Numbered from the stretch's first letter, positions 1-10,612 are shown. The stretch is 64,000 nt of DNA from Buddleja alternifolia (GCA_019426215.1 CM033391.1:14930708-14994707), one strand, 5' to 3'. Notes: generated from the letters alone by a model not told the origin. Made by a program: numbers and translations.

Positions 1-714
1 AGTCGAGGTATTTAAATGCTTTGGCCAAAGACTTTCATCCTCACTTATTCATGATCGCATAGGATATTTTACTCATTCACTTATGAGAGAATAAATTCCA
101 TATTGCAAATCAGTTAACAATGCTACTTGCCCATCAAGTCACACTTCGAGGTCGATTCCACCAACAGGTGATTTGAATCTAACTACTCTAATGACAGATT
201 TGATGTCACAAGTACATCTTCAACTCGATTTCTCAGGCCAGAGGTTCACACGTACCTATCACTACTTATCAGTTTCATCATTGATTGTCAATGAGTGAAT
301 ACCCATGCGATGAACTGATGCGAGCCGTGTTCGAACATATTAGTCCAACTGACACGTCTATGATATAAGTTCCCACTACCATTTCCATAGTGTACAAATG
401 ACACTTTCTCTGTCGAAACTTACATCATACAAGTGTTTATTCACTATTGATGCCCAATCAATATTTCTTAGACTTGCGAACCCTTTTAGATGTCAAGGGT
501 TAAACCATTCTAGTGCCTTTCCTCCTATCCCATAGGAGGTAGAAGGTTCGCCTTATCATCAAGGACTTTACGTTGTTTATTCACACCTTATAAATGCCTA
601 TAAGAAAACAACAATCAACTGCCTTATATTAATAGAAAAACCATAGTTTAGTTACAATGTTTATGCCCTATAAATCTATCCTCTTTATGGAATTCGAGGG
701 AATATACTCTAACA
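1..714 (-). repeat. 3' LTR of A1 (partial)
   Basis: Bases 1-714 match 7462-8175 at a constant offset of 7461, with scattered single-base differences. The plus-strand end is CTCTAACA, i.e. the element-sense LTR begins TGTTAGAG. The rest of the LTR lies left of the window. Confidence 0.95.
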
Positions 715-725
715 ATCTCCCACTT
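715..725 (-). other. Polypurine tract of A1
   Basis: Element-sense AAGTGGGAGAT directly abuts the 3' LTR start TGTTAGAG. This is the expected primer for plus-strand DNA synthesis. Confidence 0.9.
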
Positions 726-729
726 GCAT

Positions 730-1386
730 TCAATGCCATTTGCTGTGGTATTTAATACCCATCTTTTCAAGATGTTTTTCCAGCACCGCCTGTGCCAATG
801 ACTTGGTCAATGGATCAGCGACATTGTCGGCTGAGGCTATTTTCTGAACAACTATTTTACCTCGTGCAACGATCTCTCTTATGATGTGATATCTCCTCTC
901 TATGTGTTTGTATTTATTGTGAGACCTAGGTTCCTTCGCTTGCGCTATAGCTCCGGTGTTGTCACAATAAAGTGGCAACGATTGTGACAACGAGAGCTTT
1001 ATGCTAGGAACCACTTGAAGTTCCTCAACGAACTTCCTAATCCAAACAGCTTCTTTAGCTGCCTCCAAGGCAGCTATGTATTCAGCCTCTGTTTTGGAGT
1101 CTGCGGTTGTGCTTTGCTTGGAACTTTTCCAAGTCACCGCTCCACCATTTAGAGTAAATACAAATCCCGAGGTGGATTTCCGGTCATCAACATCAGATTG
1201 GAAATCCGAATCAGTGTACTCGTCCACCCTCAAGTTACCACCTCCATAGGTGAGAATCATATCCTTAGTTCTTTTCAGATACTTTAGGATATTCTTCACA
1301 GCTATCCAATGTTCCTTACCAGGGTTTGCTTGAAATCGACTAACAACGCTCACAGCATAAGCAATGTCGGGTCTAGTACAGAGCAT
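730..1386 (-). pseudogene. A1 RNase H domain of copia pol
   Basis: This reading frame of 218 codons is the C-terminal part of a copia polyprotein. It holds the end of the reverse transcriptase region (TRPDIAYAVSVVSRFQANPG, then LKYLKRTKDMILTYGG) and the RNase H motifs: DSDFQSDVDDRKSTSGFVF, TEAEYIAALEAAKEAVWIRK, LYCDNTGAI and HNKYKHIERRYHIIRE. RNase H removes the RNA strand during reverse transcription. The frame ends 5 bp from the polypurine tract, which is the usual place for the pol stop. It is separated from the RT piece upstream by a frameshift near 1430. I read it as a broken part of one polyprotein, not as a separate gene. Confidence 0.92.
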
Positions 1387-1450
1387 CGCTTACATCAAGC
1401 TGCCCACAACAGACGCATAGGGTATAATGTTCATTTTTTTTCTATCTTCC

Positions 1451-2256
1451 TCACTTTGAGGACACAGATTTTGAAAGATGTATCCCATGTCTCATTGGTA
1501 GGAACCCTTTCTTAGAATCTTCCATCCTATACCTTTTTAGGACCTTTTCTAAGTAAAGGGCTTGAGAAAGTCCTATCATTCTTTTAGTTCGATCTCTATA
1601 GATCCGAATCCCTAGAATATAGGTCGCTTTCCCGAGTCTTTCATAGAGAATGTACTCGAAAGCCACTTCTTGGTTGTGGTGAGCATTCCTATGTTATTCC
1701 CAATGAGTAATATGTCATCTACATATAACACTAGGAATGTCAAGTTGCTCCCACTGACCTTCTTGTAAACACAGGGCTCGTCTTCATTTTTGATGAAGTC
1801 AAATCCTTTGACAACCTCATCAAAACGTAGATTCCAGCTACGAGACGCTTGTTTGAGTCCATAAACGGATCTCTCAAGTTTACACACCTTATGAATATGC
1901 TTCTCGGATTCAAAATCTTTAGGCTGTTTCATATAGATATCCTCTTCTAGGAATCCATTTAGGAAAGCAGTTTTGACATCCATTTGCCATATTTCATAAT
2001 CTAGGTGTGCTGCTATTGCAAGTAGAATCCGTATTGATTTGATCATAGCCACTGGCGAGAAGGTTTCTTGGCAGTCATTTCCTTCCTTTTGACTATACCC
2101 TTTCGCCACTAGCCTGGCTTTGTAGGTGTATACTTTGCCATCAACACCAATCTTTCTCTTGTAGATCCATTTACACCCGATTGGTTTTACCCTTTCAGGT
2201 TGGTCTACAAGTTTCCAGACTTGGTTTGCATGCATCGAATCGATCTCAGTTTGCAT
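1451..2256 (-). pseudogene. A1 reverse transcriptase domain
   Basis: Two overlapping frames (2256-1612 and 1666-1451) make up a copia reverse transcriptase. Recognisable parts in order: VWKLVDQPERVKPIGCKWIYKRK, ARLVAKGYSQKEGNDCQETFSPVA, MDVKTAFLNGFLEEDIYMKQP, VYGLKQASRSWNLRFD, and the catalytic YVDD box in LVLYVDDILLIGN. The second frame continues with YILGIRIYRDR and LYLEKVLKRYRMEDSKKGFLPM. A single-base frameshift lies near 1635. The junction with the integrase frame upstream (2257-2265) is an in-frame TAG where related elements have tryptophan. The catalytic aspartates are intact although the frame is dead. Confidence 0.92.
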
Positions 2257-2265
2257 AGTTTCATG

Positions 2266-3540
2266 CTATCTAGCAGCATCCACATCCACCATCGCTTGAT
2301 CAAAAGTGGAGAGATCATCTCCATGATCCTCCTTTAACACAGAATGGAGATCTAACTCCCTCTGCATTAGATATCCGTACCTCTCAGGCGGTTGAGATAC
2401 TCTATTCGATCGTCGTGGTTGTGGTTGTGTTACAGAAGGTTTGGTTCTCACTCCCCGTGTAGATGTATCCAATGGGGTTTCATTTTGTTCTTCTAGAACA
2501 ATCTTTCTACCCGCTCCTCCTTCTTGAATGAACTCATCTTCAAGAAAGTGGGCTTGTAAGGCTACAATGATCCTTTGATCATTGTACAGGTAAAAGAGGT
2601 ATCCCATAGAATCTTCAGGATATCCAACGAAACGTCCCTTTAAGGATCTGGCCTCCAACTTGTCCACTTTAGTCTTTTTGACATAAGCCGGACATCCCCA
2701 AATCTTTATGTGGTTAAGACTTGGTTTCCTATTTCTCCACATTTCATAGGGAGTCATAGGAACGGACTTGGACAGACATCTATTTAAAATGTGTGCAGCT
2801 GTAAGCAGCGCGTGACCCCACAGTGAAATGGGTAAATCAGTGTAGCTAAGCATGGAGCGAACCATGTCCAACAAGGTTCGATTCCTTCGCTCTGCTACTC
2901 CATTCAACTGTGGAGTCGCTGGAGGTGTGAGTTGCAATACTATACCATTCTCTCTGAGGTATAAGTCAAACTCATCACTCATATATTCTCCTCCTCGATC
3001 AGATCGAAGAGTTCTTATACGTTGACTTGTTTGATTTTTCACTAAAGCCTTGAATTCCTTGAATTTATCAATGGATTCAGACTTATGCTTCATCAGGTAC
3101 ACTAGACCATATCGAGAATGGTCGTCAGTCAAGGTGATAAAGTAAAGGAAACCTCCTCTGGCCATTTCTCCAAATGGACCACAAACGTCAGTAGGCACTA
3201 AACCTAAGATTTGTGAGGCCCTTTCAAAGCTCCCTATGAAGGGCAATCTAGCCATCTTGCCCTTTGAGACAAGATTCACAAATAGGATAGGGATCCAATC
3301 CCAGTGGGCCAATTAGCCCATCTTTTTCCATTTTGCGAATCTTTTGTTCGCCAGCATGGCCTAGTCGAAGGTGCCATATCAATCGTTGGTTTATTTCAAG
3401 CCAACTACGTTTCCTTTGTATTGTATTCACTACACACTTATTCTTGACATTAAGGTAACACAATGCATTTATCAAAGAAACAAAGCCTACTAATTTATTA
3501 CCATAATAAATCTTGCATTGTTCATTAATAAAACGAAAGT
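2266..3540 (-). pseudogene. A1 integrase with GAG-pre-integrase domain
   Basis: The region codes for the copia pre-integrase zinc-binding segment and the integrase core in two frames. The upstream frame (about 3540-3248) includes LIWHLRLGHAGEQKIRKMEK and [10 protein letters not shown], the HHCC zinc finger. The downstream frame (3312-2266) carries the DDE core: [44 protein letters not shown], then [27 protein letters not shown]. It ends with the less conserved integrase C-terminal tail and the [19 protein letters not shown] linker seen before copia RT. A frameshift around 3300 separates the two. The enzyme would insert the cDNA into chromosomal DNA. Confidence 0.9.
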
Positions 3541-3810
3541 GTAACCTTATTTAACTAAAACGGAAATTGAACCAATGTTTAACAATATCCAGAAATAGCA
3601 TATGTCTAGAATAAAAAATAACGAGGCAGATCTTATTTTAGTAGCATCGACGCCTTGCCCGCTGCCTACTTTGATCTTCTCCTCATTAGGGCTCAGCTCC
3701 CTTCTTCTTCCCAGATTCTGATTCACTCAATTTATACAAAAGGTATTAACTTCTGAATCATAATCGATGAAGAGGGAATATTATAAAGCAATTAGTTTCA
3801 AACTATAAAG
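3541..3810 (-). other. Gap between gag and integrase in A1; protease missing
   Basis: Between the gag stop (3811) and the pre-integrase frame (from about 3540) there are about 270 bp in which I find no aspartic protease signature (no D-T/S-G motif followed by the usual flap). The stretch has stops in all frames. A deletion that removed the protease is the simplest reading; an intron-like spacer is an alternative I cannot exclude. Confidence 0.55.
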
Positions 3811-4650
3811 TTATTCACCTTCCGCTTGTATATTAGGACAGTCTCTTCTCCAGTGGCCCAGCTCACTGCAACATAAACATGTGTCCTGTTTTCTAGCCCT
3901 CTTATTTCTCCTTTGTTGTGCCTTGTTGCAAGTCGTACTGGATGCTCCCTCCTCTAAATGGGCATTATTCCTTTTTCCATCCAATGTTTTGGGAAATGAA
4001 ATAGCCATCGGATTGTTCCATTTGTCCGTCTTTATTTGTTTTTGAGCAACCTTGAGTTTTTCCAATAGCCCAGCTAAAGATCCTTCAATGTCATTCATAT
4101 CAAAATTTATGACAAAATAATAGAACGAATCTGGGAGTGACTGTAGAATAAGATCGACTTGGAGATGCAGGTCCATGTAGAAGTTTAAAGATTTTAGTTT
4201 TTCTATCATGGTCATCATTTTGAAAACGTGTTCTCCAACATCTTCTCCTTCAGTCATTTTAGTTCGGAATAGATCCCTTGAAATAAAGTATTTGGCGGTC
4301 CTACCACGTTCTCCGAATAATTCATCCAGATGAAGGATAATGTCTCTTGCATTATCCATCTTATCATGAAACCTTTGCAGCTCTATGCACATTGAGCTCA
4401 ATATGTACACTCTTGCTCTATGGTTGTCACAACACCAATCCCAACGAGCTAGGCAAACTTCATCACCCTCGTCTGGTCTAGGAATGGGAGGACGACCAAT
4501 TTCCAATACATAGTCAATGGATTCACTGCTAAGGACCATCCTAAGCATAGTGAGCCATTCTATGTAATTTGGACCGGTGAGAATCGTATTTTCCATTAAC
4601 TTCGACAGTGGTTTGGGAGACATGGTTTTTGATTGAGAAAGATAAAACAA
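3811..4650 (-). CDS. A1 gag (copia capsid-nucleocapsid)
   Basis: An uninterrupted gag frame of 279 codons. The N-terminal region (MSPKPLSKLMENTILTGPNY, then EWLTMLRMVLSSESIDYVLE) and the middle (LDELFGERGRTAKYFISRDL, then FKMMTMIEKLKSLNF) match the copia UBN2-type gag. The C-terminus carries one CCHC zinc knuckle, CLCCSELGHWRRDC, which binds RNA, in the last 25 residues. The frame opens at 4650, but the methionine at codon 10 fits the family start better. Gag forms the virus-like particle in the cytoplasm. It stops right after the knuckle instead of running into protease. The frame is open, yet the downstream pol is broken, so at most a trans-acting capsid could be made. Confidence 0.9.
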   Translation of the reverse strand: MFYLSQSKTMSPKPLSKLMENTILTGPNYIEWLTMLRMVLSSESIDYVLEIGRPPIPRPDEGDEVCLARWDWCCDNHRARVYILSSMCIELQRFHDKMDNARDIILHLDELFGERGRTAKYFISRDLFRTKMTEGEDVGEHVFKMMTMIEKLKSLNFYMDLHLQVDLILQSLPDSFYYFVINFDMNDIEGSLAGLLEKLKVAQKQIKTDKWNNPMAISFPKTLDGKRNNAHLEEGASSTTCNKAQQRRNKRARKQDTCLCCSELGHWRRDCPNIQAEGE

Positions 4651-4828
4651 AATGACTGCAGAAAATAAGCTAGACTTAATTAGATTATTGAACTAAACTA
4701 AGACCAAGTTTAAAATCAAGGACTTCGACTTATAACTTGGCTCCCACTACATTTTTCGAAATTCCATACTCCCATTGTGAAATGACGGAAGTGATCGTTG
4801 ATGAAAACTTCGTGGTGGGGATTGAGTT

Positions 4829-5061
4829 CTTTAATTAATATAATGGATGGCAACCTTTGGTCCATTACTTAATTAAAGTGATGTCAAACATCAATCTATC
4901 AAATAGACGGTTCAATCATATTTATCCCATAATCCACAAATACCGCAACCCTTTAACGATTTATTGGTAATGTGGACTATCTAAGTTCATTCCCACTAAC
5001 TCCTCATAATCTAACATTTGAATTTCACCTTGCAACCCTTTAACGATATTTGGGGTGAAAT
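4829..5061 (-). ncRNA. Three-hairpin leader structure with repeated loop motif (A1)
   Basis: Three inverted repeats lie 180-430 nt upstream of gag. Plus-strand arms: 5022-5029 with 5054-5061 (ATTTCACC/GGTGAAAT, perfect); 4929-4938 with 4971-4980 (9 of 10 paired, with an inner TACC/GGTA); 4829-4847 with 4861-4878 (about 17 pairs with one bulge). In the element-sense RNA two of the loops show the motif ATATCGTTAAAGGGTTGC or a close variant; the third keeps only part of it. The same three-hairpin layout occurs in A2 and A3. Its function is unknown; a structured RNA element of the retrotransposon leader is an inference. Confidence 0.65.
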
Positions 5062-6552
5062 ATGTCTCGATTAAGGCATCCAATGCACTTAATAAAATTC
5101 TAGAACTAAATCTTGATACATGACCCCCACTTACTGGGAAGATGCCACATATGGATTTAATCCTTGATCTTATCAAGTTTAGTGGAGGGAAAGGATGCCT
5201 AACACCCCTTATTAACTTAGTATTATTTTTGTTTGGGAGAATTCATGTTCAAAACATTTATTTCGTCTCACTTTGCACATTTACCAATTTATATAGCGCA
5301 TATTGATAACACACATGCTTCATACAACTAATGAACATGCATCGAAAGCAATAAAACAACACACATGTCTATGGGCTTTTATCTAGAGGGCCCAAGCCAA
5401 TGGGCCATCATAAAATTGAAAAAGAAAAGCCTAGCTAATCTTCGTGGGCTCCAAGCTCCTCTTCTTTTGCATGATCTCCATCTTGAAAGGCCTATTCTAT
5501 TTCTATTTATTACAAGAGGTAATTTAAAACCTATACACAAATCTAGAAATAAACTAAAATGGGCTTAAACCGGCCCTTACAACCCATCAAAAGAAATACA
5601 TAATCAAAAGAAGTAACCTAAGCCAATAGACATATGTCACCATCACATAATACATGCTCGCGATATATAAAACACTTATGCTGGTGATTAATAAAAATTA
5701 ATTAGTCCAACTTAATTAATTTCCACAATAAAATTCCAAATTTTATTGATTCATATGAAAATAATCCTATGTATGAGAATTTTTTATTTAAATAAATAAC
5801 TTAATAAATAAAATTCTCCAAGAGTTTATTAATTAATTATTTCATTCAAATAAAGATCAATAAAAACTATATTGGGCTTAATTTTATCAAAATTAAATTA
5901 CCAACCATTGGCATATTCAAAATTAATTAATTAGGCCCAATAACTAATTTATTGAATTATCCACAATTTTAATCAAAACAATTTGGGTCCTTTTTAATTA
6001 AATCTGCGTCATCATTCTTTTGACCCACCCGGATAACTAAAATAGCCCAAACACATATTCAATTAAAATTTGGACCTTAGGAAAATATAACCCAACCCAT
6101 TAGGGCCCGAGTCACGAAAACCCGGCCCTCGAAACAGGTCCGTGCGCTGGGCGCATGGCACGGTGTATGCGCGCACGGTTTAATCGTGCTTGGCCGGACT
6201 CCCAGCGTCCGGCCAGCCCCTCCGACCGGCGTCGTGAAATGGAACGGCGTTGGGGCCCACCCAGTGCGCACGCTGTGTGCGCAACGGGAGGCCGAAAAGG
6301 CCTCCTATTGCGCGCCCAGCGCGCGCAGACTGCGCTCGCTTTTTGTGTCGCGCTTGTCTCGGGGTTATTCTTCTCTGATTCTCATAAAATTTATATTCCC
6401 AGATTCGAAACTCATTAAAATACAACTTTCATGAAGAAACTTCATCTAGATTCAGAATATTTTCATATGAAAAACACGTTCAAAGCAGGCCTCAAAAACG
6501 CGAAAAAAACAGTCAATCACATAAGCAATTAAACACAGAATTCAAAGATTGG
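5062..6552 (-). other. A1 untranslated leader
   Basis: Non-coding leader between the primer-binding site and the hairpin region. It is AT-rich apart from a sharply GC-rich block at about 6120-6360. Short open frames inside the GC block on both strands are not credible genes: they overlap each other and have no domain. Long leaders are usual in Angela/BARE elements. Confidence 0.8.
6120..6360 (-). other. GC-rich hairpin cluster in A1 leader
   Basis: Within about 240 bp there are several short perfect inverted repeats: CCGTGC/GCACGG, TGGCCGGAC/GTCCGGCCA (9-bp stem), TGCGCAC/GTGCGCA (7 bp), GGAGGCC/GGCCTCC (7 bp) and GCGCGC pairs. The block lies 190-440 nt downstream of the primer-binding site in a region that is otherwise strongly AT-rich. 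Comparable blocks sit in the leaders of A2 and C. A dimerisation or packaging role would fit the position but is only inferred. Confidence 0.6.
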
Positions 6553-6564
6553 CTCTGATACCAT
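6553..6564 (-). other. Primer-binding site of A1 (tRNA-Met)
   Basis: Element-sense ATGGTATCAGAG immediately follows the 5' LTR end CCCAACA. TGGTATCAGAG is complementary to the 3' end of plant initiator tRNA-Met, the usual copia primer. Confidence 0.93.
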
Positions 6565-8175
6565 TGTTGGGAATTATTCGAATAAAATGCATCGGAAAGT
6601 AAGTTCTAATTCCCAAAGCCCGAATCATCTCTAATCCTCGTGTTTAATTGTGTATAGAAAAATTACCGTTCTCGCGTATGTTGATTTCTGAACGTGATCC
6701 TTTTTCTCTAACGCCGAATTTTCCAACGTCTCTAATTCGTCACGCCAGAATCAAAAATGAAAAACTCCTCCTTTCTTCCTTGTCAAAGACGGCTAGAGAG
6801 AGAGAGAGAGAGAGGTGGGAGACTTTTTTCTTGGAGAGAAAGTTATGTAAGTTGCCTGGTGTTATTTTTCACCTTGTGATATATTTATATAATTATGAAA
6901 CAATAACCCTAGCATGCAAGAGCCCTATTTGGGCATCTATTTGGTCGCCCCTTAGTGGGCTTGGAAGCCTTCGGGCTTTCGTCTTGCTTGCTAATTAATT
7001 AATCGGATAATTTATTTATCCAATAAATAAATTGATAATCCAATTAATTCAATTCCTAATTAATTAATAATTCAATTTCTCCAAGAAATTAATTAACTCA
7101 TTAATTTAATTAATTAATTAAATTATCCAATAATTAATTAATTAATTACGGCATCCAATGCTGTGAATTTCTCTCAAGTCTTTTTTCCATGTTTTTCCTT
7201 TTGCACTTCCTTTAAGCGCGACTCTTTAGGTTCGTCTCAAAAGGCAATTGGGAGGAATCCAAAGGGGTGTGAGTGACACCTAGCCAGTCTCATGGCTCAC
7301 ACCGTAACCCAATTGAGAACGAATGAATAGGATTATTTTCAAACCTTTACGCCGTGAATACCGTACGTGTATAAACCTTTTATTCTTATATCCCAGTCAA
7401 GTAAGAGTCATGGTTTAAAGTCAAACTCATATAACTTGACCATATGCCTAAGCTCATAATAAGTCGAGGTATTTAAATGCTTTGGCCAAAGACTTTCATC
7501 CTCACTTATTCATGATTCCATAGGATATTTTACTCATTCACTTATGAGAGAATAAATTCCATATTGCAAATCAGTTAACAATGCTACTTGCCCATCAAGT
7601 CACACTTCGAGGTCGATTCCACCAACAGGTGATTTGAATCTAACTACTCTAATGACAGACTTGATGTCACAAGTACATCTTTAACTCGATTTCTCAGGCC
7701 AGAGGTTCAGACGTACCTATCACTACTTATCAGTTTCATCATTGATTGTCAATGAGTGAATACCCATGTGATGAACTGATGCGAGCCGTGTTCGAACATA
7801 TCAGTCCAACTGACATGTCTATGATATAAGTTCCCACTACCATTTCCATAGTGTATGAATGACACTTTCTCTGTCGAAACTTACATCATACAAGTCTTTA
7901 TTCACTATTGATGCCCAATCAATATTTCTTAGACTTGCGAACCATTTTAGATGTCAAGGGTCAAACCATTCTAGTACCTTTCCTCCTATCCCATAGGAGG
8001 TAGAAGGTTCGCCTTGTTATCAAGGACTTTACGTTGTTTATTCACACCTTATAAATGCCTATAAGAAAACAACAATCAACTGCCTTATATTAATAAAAAA
8101 ACCTTAGTTTAGTTACAATGTTTATGCCCTATAAATCTATCCTCTTTATGGCATTCGAGGGCATATACTCTAACA
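6565..8175 (-). repeat. 5' LTR of A1
   Basis: A 1,611-bp LTR bounded by TGTTGGG...CTCTAACA on the plus strand (element sense TGTTAGAG...CCCAACA). A TATA-like ATATAAATAT lies on the minus strand at 6881-6890, followed towards the LTR end by a (GA)n run at about 6792-6813, so U3, R and U5 can be placed roughly. The next five bases outside (8176-8180) are GTGCC, the candidate target duplication. Confidence 0.93.
6881..6890 (-). promoter_or_regulatory. TATA box of A1 LTR
   Basis: Minus-strand ATATAAATAT, about 320 bp from the LTR 3' end. The same element occurs at the matching place in the A2 LTR (41056-41063). Confidence 0.6.
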
Positions 8176-8589
8176 GTGCCGACAAGTAACAAAGTGTACC
8201 TAAGTACATATATCATTCCCATAGAGTCTTAACTAAATTTATGAAGAATTAAAGGGAACATTATATCTAGGTGTCACAAATTACGATTAATAAAAAGATG
8301 ATGTGATTATCCTACTATGAAAATAAAAATTAACAACTAGTTAATAGCAAAAATCAAGTGAGAATTACCCAATATAGTTAAGTGTAGGCTTCCCCCTTCC
8401 CTCTAGTTATCGGATTAAAGCAAGGAATTAAGCTCTAGTTTTATCACCATGTCAACTGCTAACTCTAAACACTAATGTACTTCAATTCAACTTTCGAATA
8501 CATAAAAACTTATCTAACTCTAGCCTCCCCCATATGTCTATGCTAGAATAAACTAAGACTAGATACATGAGGATCAAGTTATTCAAGTT
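8176..8589. other. Unassigned stretch between A1 and copia D remnant
   Basis: No open frame with a recognisable domain. Read on the minus strand, the end next to A1 has the pattern of a gypsy U5 end (CTCTATGGGAATGATATATG, then TACTTAGGTAC), loosely like the U5 of G1, so it may be an old LTR piece. This is a weak resemblance. Confidence 0.3.
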
Positions 8590-8807
8590 AAGAAACTAAA
8601 TCAACCCATTCTCATTCAAAGTGAATATCTATTTCAATATGTTTGGTGCGTTGGTGTTGTACAGGGTTTGTGGCTAAATAAATAGAACTGATTTTATCAC
8701 AATACAAAAAATCTCTTGACAGAGGACAATGTAACTCAAACAGAAGATTGCAACGCCATTCTTCTTAACAACAACATTGGCGACGCCATGATATTCTACA
8801 TCAGCTC
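8590..8807 (-). pseudogene. Copia D RNase H remnant
   Basis: On the minus strand, two frames give pieces of a copia RNase H: ADVEYHGVANVV, then after a frameshift NLLFELHCPLS, ISSIYLATNPVQHQRTKHIE and IDIHF. These match the EYR/HGVAN, WLRNLL, CDNxSAIYLAxNPVxHxRTKHIEID motifs of copia elements. The element sense is minus. The piece is cut at 8807 by insertion of the A3 LTR. Nothing else of this element is visible in the window. Confidence 0.75.
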
Positions 8808-9686
8808 TGTTGGGAATCCTGGTATCATGTACAGCAAAAATTTAAAACATATCTAAATTCACAAAGCCAAGATCAATTTGTTGTTCGTTGATTTTAATGA
8901 AAAAGATGAATACGAAACTTACCTTTTCGTGTATTCAATCAATCCCGCGAATCTTCGTTCAACGGTCCACGTGTCCCGTCTCTAGATTATCACGCGTCGG
9001 TATTGACTTCGGAAATCTCCATCTCCAACTTCATAATGGCGGCTCGGTGAGAGAGAGTGGAAGAGAATTTCTTTTCTCTATATTGTATTTCTGGTGGAGG
9101 ATTTCACGTAATGTACCTTGTGTCTTTTCTAGAGCTTGTGTTGGAGGACTAAATAAAATCCTCCAACTAAGCCCACCAAACACACGCCCCATGAGGCCCA
9201 ATTGGACGCCTATTGGGCTATGTTGACTTAGTCAGCTTAGCCCAATTAATTTAACCTTCTAATATTTAATCCAATTAAATATACATAGATTAAATTAATA
9301 TTCTAATTAATTAATTAATATTCATAGTTGACCTAGTCAACATAATTAATTTAATTATCCATGTTTAATCCAATTAAATAATTAATTAAATTAATTCGTC
9401 CTTCCAAAAGATAAATTACCAAAACGCCCTCCAAGTACAAATACCAATTTCCCCGTCTATTCCTTTAGCGCGACTCTCTAGGTTTGTCTCGATTAGCAAT
9501 GGGAGGATGCCAAAGGATGTGGGTGACACTTAGCCAGCACCTTGGCCCCACATCGAAGCCCAATCGAGTACGAAATGACTATGTCATTACGAACCTCTAG
9601 ATTATAAATGCTGTATGAGTATAGGCCCTTCGCTGACATATCCCGATCGAGTGAGACTCATGGAATATGTCAAACTTATAAGACTC
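8808..9686 (-). repeat. A3 3' LTR, outer part
   Basis: It starts TGTTGGGAATC and runs parallel to A1 LTR positions 6565 to about 7445, including the CGCGACTCT and GGAGGATGCC blocks, but is well diverged. There is no primer-binding site before it, so it ends at an insertion site; the preceding bases 8803-8807 (AGCTC) are the candidate target duplication. The LTR stops at G1 and resumes at 21197. Confidence 0.75.
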
Positions 9687-10589
9687 GAGCAGCAGGGGAC
9701 GAAAATGGAGAGAGAGGGAGCTTAGAAGAGAAGATTGAAGGTCAAAACATGGAGAATTCAACAAGGAATCCACATCTCTACAAGAATTAGGGAGTTTTTA
9801 CATATTTGTTTCTTGAATTTGTTCAAATCTCCTATGACTTGTATGATTTATATTTGCACTTTTGACATGAATCTGAGCTACACTTGTTTGATTGAGGCCA
9901 TGGATAGGCCGTTTATGTTATTTTGATTGTTGATTTGTTGGTGTTTATTGGATTAATTTTGGTTTTAGCTATGTATTCAATATTTGATCTCAATGCTACA
10001 TTTGCTTGATCACCAAGTGTTTGATAAAATGCCTAGGTTAGAGATCGAGAGATAATAACCTAGGGAAGATATAAACATTGAATACCCTATAGTTAAACCG
10101 ACTAGAGATAGACTCGGTTTCTTTAGGTGGCTTTCCATTCATGTGGGGAATTCCTAGACCTTAAATGCATCCTCGTTAATCGGGTTTTCATATAGAGATA
10201 TATAGGAAATCGTTACCAAGGGTAGGGTTGCTATGCCAAGAGATTGGGTAGTACGTACGTTAGGGAATTTCGCCTTAGCTAAATCAATCTAATAATCCAA
10301 TAGAACTTAAATCACAATCTAAATGCATAATCGGTTGAACCATGTGCCTTGATCGCTTCTCTCTATTGTTTCCTCCCTTTATTTGGTGTGACGTTGCCTT
10401 AGTTTATTTTCTAGTATTTATTAATTAGTTAATCAACCTTTCTATCGACCGATTTAACTTAGAATTGAGTAATATAGTAGTCTTGGTACTTAGATTATAG
10501 TTGTCCCTGCGGATACGATAACCCCGGACTTAGAAATCCACTTTACTACTTACGCGACCTAGTTCTCTTGCTAGGATTTTGTCGTGTCA
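9687..10589 (+). repeat. G1 5' LTR, truncated and with internal deletion
   Basis: It matches the 3' LTR from 15340 to 16411 almost base for base, except that 167 bp (15354-15520) are missing at 9700-9704. The missing piece holds the palindrome array and the TATA box. Five bases (ACGAA) are shared at both edges of the deletion. Everything corresponding to 14818-15339 is absent. Confidence 0.9.
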
Positions 10590-10612
10590 AGTTTTTGGCG
10601 CCGTTGCCGGGG
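10590..10612 (+). other. G1 primer-binding site
   Basis: TTTTTGGCGCCGTTGCCGGG follows the LTR end GTCGTGTCA. TGGCGCCGTTGCCGGGGA is the site found in Athila/Tat elements and usually assigned to tRNA-Asp (family knowledge). Confidence 0.85.

Larger units (their letters stand above)
1..8175 (-). mobile_element. Copia element A1, Angela/BARE-like, left edge cut by window
   Basis: A Ty1/copia LTR retrotransposon read on the minus strand. Order along the element: 5' LTR (6565-8175), tRNA-Met primer-binding site, leader of about 1.9 kb, gag, integrase, reverse transcriptase, RNase H, polypurine tract, 3' LTR (1-714, incomplete). The LTR starts TGTTAGAGTATATGCCC and the tract is AAGTGGGAGAT; both are typical of the Angela/BARE lineage (family knowledge). 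The domain order protease-integrase-RT-RNase H identifies copia, but the protease is missing. Coding is broken by several frameshifts and stops, so the copy is inactive. The two LTRs look a few percent different by eye, so it is not a very recent insertion. The target duplication cannot be checked because the left end is outside the window. Confidence 0.93.

Noticed and set aside
3541..3810. A spliced intron between gag and pol in A1
   Set aside because: A GT...AG pair can be found, but no protease sequence exists on either side, so a deletion explains the gap more simply.
4829..5061. Hammerhead or other known self-cleaving ribozyme in the leader hairpins
   Set aside because: The hammerhead core CTGATGA...GAAA is absent and the loop motif matches no ribozyme core I know.
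6077..6434. Overlapping open frames on both strands in the GC-rich leader of A1
   Set aside because: They overlap each other in four frames, have no domain and are explained by low stop frequency in GC-rich DNA.
6551..6570. Possible tRNA-Met gene fragments at the repeated TGGTATCAGAG sites
   Set aside because: Each site abuts an LTR end and is only the primer-binding complement; there is no cloverleaf.
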